64,000 bases of DNA from Maribacter algarum (ex Lu et al. 2025) (nom. illeg.) (GTDB lineage Bacteria > Bacteroidota > Bacteroidia > Flavobacteriales > Flavobacteriaceae). The notes under the pieces were generated by a model. The model made no database searches. It had not been told where the DNA came from and saw only the letters and a list, made by a program, of their open reading frames with translations. The stretch is from NCBI GenBank assembly GCA_947495915.1, contig CANMAW010000002.1, forward strand, positions 372,001 through 436,000, read 5' to 3'. The first letter of the stretch is position 1. Every line of letters starts with the position of its first letter. This document shows positions 54,136 to 63,742 of this stretch, piece by piece. The translations under genes were made by a program, and so were the position numbers.

Positions 54136-54675
54136 TTATAATACAATGGGTACAGCCACACGGGTTTTATCCCAACCCATTACCATATGTACGCCACCTT
54201 CAACTTCTTTAAATGCAATAGAAAAGGCTTCTAAAGATTTATCACTGGTACTAGCCGCTGCAGGAACTCTGGCAACATCTGAACCATCTTTATAGAAATA
54301 TGAACCCCATTGATTCAAATTACTATGAAGTATAATAGTCCATTCTTTTTCTCCAGGTACTGTCAATAAAGCATAAGTACCCGCCTTAACATCGGTTCCT
54401 CCAAAGTTAACATCTTTATAAAAGGTAATTTCTGGAGCTTCATTTGCACCTGTTCTCCATACTTCTCCAGCAGGAGCGAGTTCAGCTAAAGAACGACCTT
54501 TTAATTGTGGTCGACCATAAGTAATACGTACTGCTTTTTCTGAAACTTTATAATCGGTAGGGTAAGAAGCATTATCAAGAGGACTCTTATCCATGCCGCT
54601 AAATTCTTGTGCATTGGCTTCAGTGGCAAAAACCATTGCTATTGCCATAAAGGCAATCGTAAAAACATTTTTCAT
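54136..54675 (-). CDS. DUF2911 secreted protein
   Basis: The 179-aa protein has a signal peptide (MKNVFTIAFMAIAMVFATEA) and the DUF2911 pattern: ITYGRPQLKGRSLAELAPAGEVWRTGANEA, GGTDVKAGTYALLTVPG and EWTIILHSN. It is an exported protein of unknown function, common in Bacteroidota. It is divergent from asnB. Confidence 0.9.
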   Translation of the reverse strand: MKNVFTIAFMAIAMVFATEANAQEFSGMDKSPLDNASYPTDYKVSEKAVRITYGRPQLKGRSLAELAPAGEVWRTGANEAPEITFYKDVNFGGTDVKAGTYALLTVPGEKEWTIILHSNLNQWGSYFYKDGSDVARVPAAASTSDKSLEAFSIAFKEVEGGVHMVMGWDKTRVAVPIVL

Positions 54676-54917
54676 AATAGTGTTATTTATTTAGGCATTA
54701 AAATTAATAAGTAATCTAAAGACACTCTCCTAAAAAGTCGTTAAAATCGGTAGTGCTTACATTATGTTAATTTCTTTTTCAAATTTTAATTAAAAAATTA
54801 TCATATTCAATAATTTATGTATTAAAAATTAAAAAATGTAATCAATAACTGTATAACTGTTTGAATATTGAAACTATATATTCATTTTTGTATCTGAATT
54901 ATTAAATTAATATTGAT

Positions 54918-56582
54918 ATGTGTGGAATTGTATGTGCGTTTGATGTGAAAGAGAGCACAGAAGTCTTAAGACCTCAATTACTTGAAATGTCTAAGAAAAT
55001 TAGACATAGAGGTCCAGATTGGAGCGGTATTTATGCTGATGAAAAAGCCATTTTGGCTCATGAGAGACTTGCTATTGTAGACCCAGCTTCTGGAAAGCAG
55101 CCATTGCTTAGTCCTGATGGTAAACTAATTTTAGCTGCAAATGGCGAAATTTATAATCATAGAGAATTAAGAAAGCAATTTGAGGGTACTTATAATTTTC
55201 AAACAGAATCTGATTGTGAGGTAATTTTAGCCTTATATCAAGAAAAAGGCCCTTCTTTCATTGATGAAATGAATGGTATTTTTGGTTTTGCTATTTATGA
55301 TACTGAAAATGACACGTATTTTATAGCTAGAGATCATATGGGTATCATTCCATTATATATGGGGTGGGATCAAAACGGTACTTTTTACGTGGCCTCAGAA
55401 TTAAAGGCGTTAGAAGGTACTTGTACAAAGATTGAATTATTTCCTCCTGGTCATTATTTATCTAGTACCGATGGAGAGTTGAAACAATGGTATTCTAGAG
55501 ATTGGATGGAATATAATGCAGTAAAGGAAAATGAAACTAGTATTCAAGAAATTAAAGAAGCATTAGAAGCGGCAGTGCATCGCCAGTTAATGTCAGATGT
55601 ACCTTACGGGGTATTACTTTCTGGTGGTTTAGATTCATCAGTTACTTCAGCTATTGCGAAAAAATATGCTCAAAAGCGGGTAGAATCAGGTGATACTAAA
55701 GATGCTTGGTGGCCGCAATTGCACTCTTTTTCAGTAGGTCTTGATGGCTCTCCTGATCTAGCTGCAGCGCAAAAGGTAGCTGATCATATTGGTACAGTTC
55801 ATCATGAAATTAAATTTACAATTCAAGAAGGTTTAGATGCTATCAAAGATGTAGTATATAATCTTGAAACCTATGATATCACAACGATAAGAGCCTCAAC
55901 ACCAATGTATTTAATGGCGAGAGTTATAAAGTCAATGGGTATTAAAATGGTATTGTCTGGTGAAGGAGCAGATGAGTTGTTTGGGGGGTATCTCTACTTC
56001 CATAAAGCACCAAACGACAAAGAATTTCACGAAGAAACAGTTCGAAAATTAAGCAAATTACATATGTACGATTGTTTAAGAGCGAACAAATCATTGGCTG
56101 CTTGGGGTATTGAGGGTCGTGTACCTTTCTTAGATAAAGAGTTTATGGATGTAGCTATGAGAATCAATCCGAAAGATAAAATGATTAATGGAGAGCGAAT
56201 GGAAAAGTGGGTAGTTCGAAAGGCTTTTGAAGATATGCTTCCTGAAAGCGTTGCCTGGAGGCAAAAAGAACAATTTTCTGACGGTGTAGGTTACAGTTGG
56301 ATCGATACTCTAAAAGAAGTTGTAAGTACTGAGGTTAGTGATGAGCAACTTGCGAATGCTAAATTTAGATTCCCATTACAAACACCGACTTCAAAAGAAG
56401 AGTTTTATTATCGATCAATCTTTGAAGAGCACTTTCCATCAGATGCAGCAGCCCTATGTGTGCCACAAGAGGCTTCAGTTGCTTGCAGTACTCAAATAGC
56501 TTTAGAATGGGATGAAGCCTTTAAAAATATGAATGACCCTTCTGGTAGAGCAGTAGCTAATGTTCACGAAGAAGCCTATTAA
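54918..56582 (+). CDS. asnB: Asparagine synthetase B (glutamine-hydrolysing)
   Basis: The 554-aa enzyme begins MCGIVC, so Cys2 is the glutaminase nucleophile after Met removal. The N-terminal class II amidotransferase includes RHRGPDWSG and NGEIYNHREL. The synthetase domain has the PP-loop SGGLDSSVTSA near residue 236 and the asparagine-binding region EGADELFGGYL. It makes asparagine from aspartate, ATP and glutamine. The length matches the bacterial AsnB family. A strong terminator follows. Confidence 0.96.
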   Translation: MCGIVCAFDVKESTEVLRPQLLEMSKKIRHRGPDWSGIYADEKAILAHERLAIVDPASGKQPLLSPDGKLILAANGEIYNHRELRKQFEGTYNFQTESDCEVILALYQEKGPSFIDEMNGIFGFAIYDTENDTYFIARDHMGIIPLYMGWDQNGTFYVASELKALEGTCTKIELFPPGHYLSSTDGELKQWYSRDWMEYNAVKENETSIQEIKEALEAAVHRQLMSDVPYGVLLSGGLDSSVTSAIAKKYAQKRVESGDTKDAWWPQLHSFSVGLDGSPDLAAAQKVADHIGTVHHEIKFTIQEGLDAIKDVVYNLETYDITTIRASTPMYLMARVIKSMGIKMVLSGEGADELFGGYLYFHKAPNDKEFHEETVRKLSKLHMYDCLRANKSLAAWGIEGRVPFLDKEFMDVAMRINPKDKMINGERMEKWVVRKAFEDMLPESVAWRQKEQFSDGVGYSWIDTLKEVVSTEVSDEQLANAKFRFPLQTPTSKEEFYYRSIFEEHFPSDAAALCVPQEASVACSTQIALEWDEAFKNMNDPSGRAVANVHEEAY

Positions 56583-56650
56583 AAATACTTTAGGAGATTC
56601 CTAAATAAGAAAGTGAATTCTGTTTTATCAGTTTTTATTTTAATTAGTCG

Positions 56651-56681
56651 AAAAGCCCCGATTCATCTCGGGGCTTTTTAT
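56651..56681 (+). terminator. asnB terminator
   Basis: AAAAGCCCCGA-TTCA-TCTCGGGGCTTTTT: a GC-rich 6-bp core (GCCCCG/CGGGGC) extended by A/T pairs and followed by T5. Confidence 0.85.
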
Positions 56682-56838
56682 TGCGTAAAAGTCAGGGTTT
56701 TGAGCCTTTTTTCATGTAATTTTTGATAAATAAAATGTAGTGTTTCTTTGTATATATATCTGCTGGTTTTCCACAAAAAATGTTAATAACTTCAAAGTTT
56801 GTAAATGGCGACAAGGCTATATTTCATGGGCTTTTTCG

Positions 56839-56846
56839 TATATTTG
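56839..56846 (+). promoter_or_regulatory. gyrB promoter -7 element
   Basis: TATATTTG matches TAnnTTTG and lies 42 nt upstream of the gyrB ATG. Confidence 0.6.
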
Positions 56847-56864
56847 TAAGATTGCAAAATTTGA

Positions 56865-58892
<2,028 letters not shown>

Positions 58893-58917
58893 CAAATAGT
58901 ATTCATAACATCATATA

Positions 58918-58943
58918 AACGTCTGCCATTGGTAGACGTTTTT
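58918..58943 (+). terminator. gyrB terminator
   Basis: AAACGTCTGCC-ATT-GGTAGACGTTTTTT forms a hairpin with one G-T wobble pair and a T run. Confidence 0.8.
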
Positions 58944-59218
58944 TGATTTAGGCCTTTTTGTTGCAAGTATTTGAGAATACAAGGTTATGAAATAGCTAAC
59001 TATGGAAGCATCGTTTAACAGAATTACTTTTTCGATGAAGTACTTCTCTTATTCATATTATTCGATTAAAAGTAATGGTAAATTGCGGTTCAACGATAAA
59101 ATTATCATTTCATCGAAGAAGTATACTAATTTGTAGGAATTTTCTTTCTAGTATTATAAAGCTAACAATTTACTAATTAGAATCATTAATCTAGTATTAA
59201 TTCAAACTCCAAATCGTT
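58944..59218. repeat. 5' non-coding region of tandem unit 1
   Basis: There is no gene here. It contains TTCGATGAA (about 59032) and its inverse TTCATCGAA (about 59111), and the first copy of the conserved 20-nt block (59131-59150, TTGTAGGAATTTTCTTTCTA), which ends 68 nt before the membrane-protein ATG. Corresponding blocks occur at 60341, 61530 and 62804. Confidence 0.6.
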
Positions 59219-59389
59219 ATGAAAAATGTACTGCTTATCAAGGAAATTTATTCTGATGCCTTCAAGAATTTAGGAACCAAATATGTAAAATCTTATTTCA
59301 AATTTTTCACATGGTTTTGCATATCTAGTTATGCAATTGTATTGTATGCATTTGTATTTAGGGTATCTACTGGTTTTGCTTTTGAGTAA
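59219..59389 (+). CDS. Small membrane protein, 56 aa, tandem copy 1
   Basis: The ORF starts MKNVLLIKEIYSDAFKNLG and has one hydrophobic helix (FTWFCISSYAIVLYAFVF) followed by RVSTGFAFE. A basic amphipathic N-terminal half precedes the membrane helix. Tandem homologs at 61618 and 62891 and the pseudogene at 60405 share MKNVL...KNLG, VKSYFKFF and WFC. From memory it resembles small Flavobacteriaceae proteins annotated as DUF6747; this is unchecked. A terminator follows. Confidence 0.85.
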   Translation: MKNVLLIKEIYSDAFKNLGTKYVKSYFKFFTWFCISSYAIVLYAFVFRVSTGFAFE

Positions 59390-59404
59390 GGCTAGGTTAA
59401 GACA

Positions 59405-59442
59405 AAAATTAAGCGCCAATATGGGGTTATTGGCGCTTTTAA
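59405..59442. terminator. Bidirectional terminator of unit 1
   Basis: GCGCCAAT-ATGGGGTT-ATTGGCGC with AA and TTTT flanks; it lies between the convergent membrane-protein and lipoprotein genes. Confidence 0.8.
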
Positions 59443-59465
59443 ACTATATGAGAATTAAATCTGGG

Positions 59466-59825
59466 TTATTCACGTTTTGCTAATAATGTACCATTGATGT
59501 GCATGAGTTGCCCCTCTGTTAATACAACTTGATCGGGTGCTTTCGACTCAAGACCAGGATACATTATGGTATAAACTTCATCATCACTACTCCAACTAAA
59601 ATCTGTAACGATCTCTAGTTTTTTGTTCTTATATTGATGAAAACGACCTAAATATGCATCATTAAAAATCCATTCGTTTCGAACATTCTCTGATTTAGAT
59701 GAAACAATATTTTTTTCAGTTTTCGACCAAACGCCGATTACCGGATCATTATTTTCTGGTATTCTTGAACAATTACTAGCAAATATTATTCCTATAATCG
59801 CCAAAAAAGAAAATAGCTTCTTCAT
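59466..59825 (-). CDS. Small lipocalin-like lipoprotein, 119 aa, tandem copy 1
   Basis: The protein has a type II signal (MKKLFSFLAIIGIIFASNC). The mature domain carries NDPVIGVWSKTE, NEWIFNDAYLGRFHQYKNKK and a C-terminal AKRE. The WxF and Trp-rich beta pattern suggests a small lipocalin-like barrel. Homologs in units 3 and 4 share NEWIFNDAYLGR(Y/F)HQY. It is convergent with the membrane protein gene. The function is unknown. Confidence 0.85.
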   Translation of the reverse strand: MKKLFSFLAIIGIIFASNCSRIPENNDPVIGVWSKTEKNIVSSKSENVRNEWIFNDAYLGRFHQYKNKKLEIVTDFSWSSDDEVYTIMYPGLESKAPDQVVLTEGQLMHINGTLLAKRE

Positions 59826-60404
59826 TACGTCAGTTTAATTTGGGGGTTTGGTGTCATTAGAACGTATCTGAATGATCCTGTATTGTCATAATTCGACGTA
59901 TGACCTATTATACTGACTTTCTTCGTTGAAGTGCTGTTTTTTTTAACAAATGCCTCTCATTTTCTTGGTTAAACTACACCTTGTTGCCGTTTAAATATTT
60001 GGTGATTTTCATATTATTTTAGGGTTACATTAAGTTTTTTAGTTCAATCATTTGTCAATTCTGATGAAATAAAATAATTTCATTGACTTTCCTCAATTTT
60101 TAAACTGATGTCTTTCATAGATAATTAAAAAACAGCTTAGGTAAGTTTGTTCTGTGTTTACACAGACCTAGCGACCTAATATCAACTGATTGCCTAAGGT
60201 AACTTCCTTAATTGAACATACTAATTACCGAATTTAATTATCGATAAAATACAATCAAATGCCTGTTTAACGAGAACATCTTCTGTAATTTATGCATTTT
60301 GTCGAGTAAAGTTAGCATTTTGTCGATAATTTAAAATAAAATGTAAGAAAATTCTTTCTATTATCAAAGCATACTAGCAGAACTATAACAAACTTCAAAT
60401 AGCT
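59826..60404. repeat. Non-coding region of units 1 and 2
   Basis: No gene was seen. It contains the unit 1 24-nt motif (59881-59904, TATTGTCATAATTCGACGTA), a hairpin-like ATGAAAT/ATTTCAT (60064-60083), and the unit 2 20-nt block at 60341-60360 with palindromic AAGAAAATTCTT. Confidence 0.6.
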
Positions 60405-60571
60405 ATGAAAGACTTATTTGATAAAATCAGAATCTGTTTCAGATGTTTTCAAAAAATTGGGTAAAGAATATGTAAAATCATATTCTAAGTTTTTTACGTT
60501 TTTCGGTTTATTATGCTATGGTGTTTTATGCATTTGCACAAAGTATAGCAGAAAAAATTATTTTTGGGTAG
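60405..60571 (+). pseudogene. Small membrane protein, tandem copy 2, frameshifted
   Basis: The first four codons (MKDL) match the family. The frame then shifts by one, and the family sequence continues as LIKSESVSDVFKKLGKEYVK and SYSKFFTFFGL. A second shift brings YAMVFYAFAQSIAEKIIFG and a TAG at 60569-60571. The middle frame has a TGA overlapping the ATG. No single frame gives the protein, so this copy is a decayed gene, unless programmed frameshifting occurs, which nothing suggests. Confidence 0.8.
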
Positions 60572-60594
60572 GGGCCAAAAATAGCTTCATGTTA

Positions 60595-60634
60595 AAAAAA
60601 AAGCGTCAATATGGGCTTATTGACGCTTTTTTAA
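60595..60634 (+). terminator. Terminator of unit 2
   Basis: GCGTCAAT-ATGGGCTT-ATTGACGC followed by TTTTTT; it is the counterpart of the terminators at 59411, 61819 and 63087. Confidence 0.85.
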
Positions 60635-60642
60635 TACAATGA

Positions 60643-61617
60643 ATTTAAAATAGTGCTTTCTAAATGTAAAGTAGTTGCCATTTAATTAGGGTTTTACGGC
60701 AATTGGGCTTTGTAAGGTAAATGAGGTTTAAAATATTTTTCTTTGATTAAATTACTTTTCGAACTCCAAAACGAAAACTAATTTTTAAAACAAACTTCAA
60801 TCTTCTAAACTTTCTGTTGGGCTACACTCACAATTTACTTTAACATTCTTTCATCTATTTTTAATGCTGTAGTTGCTACGGTTATTAAAATTTGTCAAAC
60901 TTCAAAAAAGGGGGCTTTATGTTCATTTGACTTTAATAGGTTGTAATCAACTACCTTAAGGGTTTGATATTAAAACGAACTAACTACAGCTTCATTGTAG
61001 GCATTCGATGTATTGCACTTTCAAATAGTTCTTCTTCGATAAAAAGCCTATTTAAACTCAAGTAAAACCTTTCACCGATACTTTTATAGGCTAGGCTTCA
61101 ATAGTTGTAGAGGGCTAAGTGGATTACTTATTACCATGTTTTTAATATTTTATTAGTAGCGGTATTAAACAATACCGATTCTGTCTACGCTTATTGTTTA
61201 TATAGTAAGTTAGAATGAGTAAGATTAAATGACAGTTGACAAAAGTACCTACGTTATAGTTAAAATATTTGCTTTAAAGATCAGTAGTATGAATAAACAG
61301 ATACATTTGATTTGGGCTAATATCTTTGTATTGATTAGAATGAAGGATTTCTATAGCCACAATTAATACAGGTATTAATTTAATCTGAAAATCTAATAAA
61401 ATGTTCGGGTAGTTCATCGATATACAAAATCGACGAACGGTAATAGGACTACAGGTAGTCGGATATTAAACTACGTGAAATTGTATTTTAACGAATAAAA
61501 AACACTTTTCGTCGATTGATTATAATAAAATGTAAGAAATTTCTTTCTACTGTGAAAGACTTTAAATCTCTTTTTGAAGCTTAAAAAATATAGTATTAAT
61601 TCAAACTCCAAATCATT
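60643..61617. repeat. Non-coding region of unit 2; lipoprotein gene lost
   Basis: The region that in other units encodes the lipoprotein contains no ORF above noise. The flank remains: AGGGTTTGATATTAAAACG and the 24-nt motif at 60993-61016 (CATTGTAGGCATTCGATGTA). The 5' region of unit 3 begins near 61380 and includes GACTACAGGTAGTC (61447-61460) and the 20-nt block at 61530-61549. Confidence 0.6.
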
Positions 61618-61758
61618 ATGAAAAACGTACTACATCTCAAAGAAATTTACAATGATGCTTTCAAAAATTTGGGTACTTCACATGTGAAATCATATTTCAA
61701 ATTTTTCACTTGGTTTTGTATCGTAAGCTATGGAATTATGCTCTATACTTTTATGTAG
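61618..61758 (+). CDS. Small membrane protein, tandem copy 3, 46 aa (shortened)
   Basis: The ORF starts MKNVLHLKEIYNDAFKNLG and continues VKSYFKFFTWFCIVSYGIML, then stops after YTFM at a TAG. Compared with copies 1 and 4, a 2-nt deletion near 61755 creates the early stop and removes the last 10 residues (RVSTG and end). The membrane helix is intact, so it may still be functional. Confidence 0.75.
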   Translation: MKNVLHLKEIYNDAFKNLGTSHVKSYFKFFTWFCIVSYGIMLYTFM

Positions 61759-61810
61759 AGTGTCAACCGGTTTTACTTTTGGGTAGGGGCCAAAAGTAAC
61801 TTCTTCATGT

Positions 61811-61856
61811 TAAAAAAGGCGTCAATTTCTGGGCTTATTGACGCTTTTTCTTTTTT
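61811..61856. terminator. Bidirectional terminator of unit 3
   Basis: GCGTCAAT-TTCTGGGCTT-ATTGACGC with flanking A and T runs. Confidence 0.85.
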
Positions 61857-61858
61857 TT

Positions 61859-62224
61859 CTATTCTCTTTCAGCCAATACTTTTCCGTCTATATAAACTAA
61901 TTGTTTATCAACCAGCACTACTGATTCTTCAGATCTATTATCCAAACCAGGATAGGTTATAATGTAAACATCCTCATTAGAAGTCCATCTGAAATCAGTA
62001 ATAACAACAATTTCTTCATTATGATATTGATGGTATCTGCCAAGATAGGCATCATTAAAAATCCACTCATTTTTAACTTTAATATTTTTTGCGGTTTTAC
62101 TTGGTTTATCTGCCATGCCCCAAATACCGATAATGGGATCATTGTTAATTACCTCTGCTTCATCTTTGCTGCAGCTGCTTAGTACAAATAGAGTGATCGC
62201 TAAAGTTGTGATTAATGTTTTCAT
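61859..62224 (-). CDS. Small lipocalin-like lipoprotein, 121 aa, tandem copy 3
   Basis: The protein has a type II signal (MKTLITTLAITLFVLSSC, Cys18) and a mature domain with NDPIIGIWGMADKPSKTAKN, NEWIFNDAYLGRYHQYHNEE and TDFRWTSNEDVYIITYPG. It is most similar to copy 4 at 63140. It is preceded by the 24-nt motif at 62277-62300, 53 nt before its start, and is convergent with the copy 3 membrane protein gene. Confidence 0.85.
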   Translation of the reverse strand: MKTLITTLAITLFVLSSCSKDEAEVINNDPIIGIWGMADKPSKTAKNIKVKNEWIFNDAYLGRYHQYHNEEIVVITDFRWTSNEDVYIITYPGLDNRSEESVVLVDKQLVYIDGKVLAERE

Positions 62225-62890
62225 AACGGTGGTATACTTTTTAGGGGTTTATAGTAAAACGTACATCAATCTGAGCCATTGTCGGCATTCGATGTACAAC
62301 GCGATTAATCAATTTTCTTCGCTATAAAACATCACATTTTAACCGTTTTGCAATTCACCGATGAAATTAATTTTAATAGGAGTGCTCTATAAGGAGCTAT
62401 TTTAACCTCATGAAATTCACGCTACATTTAAATTAAAGCACGTTATAAGACTTATCATATAGGTTGAACCTAGAAGGGTTCAGAAGTATTTCAAATATTG
62501 AACATATATAGCTACGATCGCTGATACGACTTTAAAGGTGAAAGTGAACAATTCGTGAATTCTGGTTTTGTATAGTTAAAGGTTCCTCAATTATAAAAGT
62601 GTTTGGAAGGTTGTTAGTAATAAAAGCCACTAATCAAGTGCAACACTTTGAATATAATCTAAAAAAAAACTCTTTTGAGCCGTCAGATGTAAAACTAATA
62701 AAATCGATGAACTGTTTTAGAAAAACAGTTTATCTAATATTTTGAATCAAAATATTGCAATTCAACGAGTAAAATGAACAGTATATCGAAGTAATGAAAT
62801 AAAATGTAAGAAAATTCCTTCTAGTAATAAGACAAAAAAATTAACTACTTAAAACTTAAAAATATTTATTAATCCAAACTCCAAATCATT
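62225..62890. repeat. Non-coding region of units 3 and 4
   Basis: It contains the 24-nt motif at 62277-62300 (CATTGTCGGCATTCGATGTA), two adjacent perfect palindromes at 62710-62730 and 62736-62756, and the unit 4 20-nt block at 62804-62823. No ORF is supported. Confidence 0.6.
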
Positions 62891-63061
62891 ATGAAAAATG
62901 TACTACTTGTTAAGGAAATTTACTCAAACGGATTCAAAAATTTAGGGACTAAATATGTGAAGTCTTATTTTAAATTCTTCTCTTGGTTCTGTATGGCTAG
63001 TTATGCAATTATGCTTTATGCTTTTGTATTTAGAGTATCTACTGGATTTAACTTTGGGTAA
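62891..63061 (+). CDS. Small membrane protein, 56 aa, tandem copy 4
   Basis: The ORF reads MKNVLLVKEIYSNGFKNLG, VKSYFKFFSWFCMASYAIML and YAFVFRVSTGFNFG. It is full length like copy 1 and very close to it. A TATTAATCCAAACTCCAAATC sequence precedes the ATG, and its counterparts precede copies 1 and 3. Confidence 0.85.
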   Translation: MKNVLLVKEIYSNGFKNLGTKYVKSYFKFFSWFCMASYAIMLYAFVFRVSTGFNFG

Positions 63062-63082
63062 AAACTCTACATTCTAAATAAA

Positions 63083-63120
63083 TAAAGCGTCAATACTGTA
63101 ATATTGACGCTTTCTTTTTT
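63083..63120. terminator. Bidirectional terminator of unit 4
   Basis: GCGTCAAT-ACTGTAAT-ATTGACGC followed by a T-rich run. Confidence 0.85.
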
Positions 63121-63139
63121 AACTCCAATTAAAAAAGTA

Positions 63140-63499
63140 CTATTCTCTTTGTGCTAAAATTTTTCCTTCTTGATCGATTAGTTGCCCGTCTATCATAACA
63201 ACCGTTACTTCTGGATTCCCATCCATACCTGGGTACACAAGTATGTAACTGTCTTCTTCGGCAACCCACTTAAAATCAGTTAAGACAACAATTTCCTCAT
63301 TATGATATTGATGGTATCTACCAAGATAGGCATCGTTGAAAATCCATTCATTTCTAATTTTAATATTTTTTGCAGTTTTACTTGGTTGTTCTGTCATGCC
63401 CCAAATACCTATAATTGGGTCGTTGTTTTCTTCAATTTTTGAACAACTAGTAAACGAAACGATTACGATAAAAGCAAGTAGGGGGAATAACTTCTTCAT
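63140..63499 (-). CDS. Small lipocalin-like lipoprotein, 119 aa, tandem copy 4
   Basis: The protein has a type II signal (MKKLFPLLAFIVIVSFTSC, Cys19) and a mature domain with NDPIIGIWGMTEQPSKTAKN, NEWIFNDAYLGRYHQYHNEE and TDFKWVAEEDSYILVYPG. It is close to copy 3. The 24-nt motif lies at 63550-63573. The function is unknown. Confidence 0.85.
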   Translation of the reverse strand: MKKLFPLLAFIVIVSFTSCSKIEENNDPIIGIWGMTEQPSKTAKNIKIRNEWIFNDAYLGRYHQYHNEEIVVLTDFKWVAEEDSYILVYPGMDGNPEVTVVMIDGQLIDQEGKILAQRE

Positions 63500-63701
63500 A
63501 AGTAGGGCTTCTTTAGGGGTTTAAAACTAAAACGGACCTTATTCAAGTGCATTGTCGCCATTCGACGTACAACCAGTTTTTTCGATTTACTTCGCTAAAA
63601 AACCTTTTAAAATCATCTAAAGCGCACTTTATCGAACAAATAAAAGCTTAACTGTTAGCTATTAAACTGTATTACAGGCGTGCTTTTCACCTTGGAATTT
63701 G

Positions 63702-63709
63702 TATTTTTG
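63702..63709 (+). promoter_or_regulatory. mdh promoter -7 element
   Basis: TATTTTTG matches TAnnTTTG and lies 33 nt upstream of the mdh ATG, with TTGG about 11 nt farther upstream. Confidence 0.55.
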
Positions 63710-63742
63710 ATGCACTTAAAACACATTAAAAAAAACATACAT

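Noticed and set aside
60418-60642. A 74-codon ORF starting at TTG
   Set aside because: It is the middle frame of the frameshifted copy 2 membrane-protein gene, read on through the terminator.
59219-63499. Classical type II toxin-antitoxin interpretation of the tandem units
   Set aside because: The two genes are convergent, both products are envelope-directed, and neither resembles a known toxin or antitoxin; only a looser toxin/immunity idea can be kept.
58944-63600. Mobile element or integron-like array
   Set aside because: No transposase, integrase, target duplication or terminal inverted repeats were seen; tandem duplication explains the repeats.
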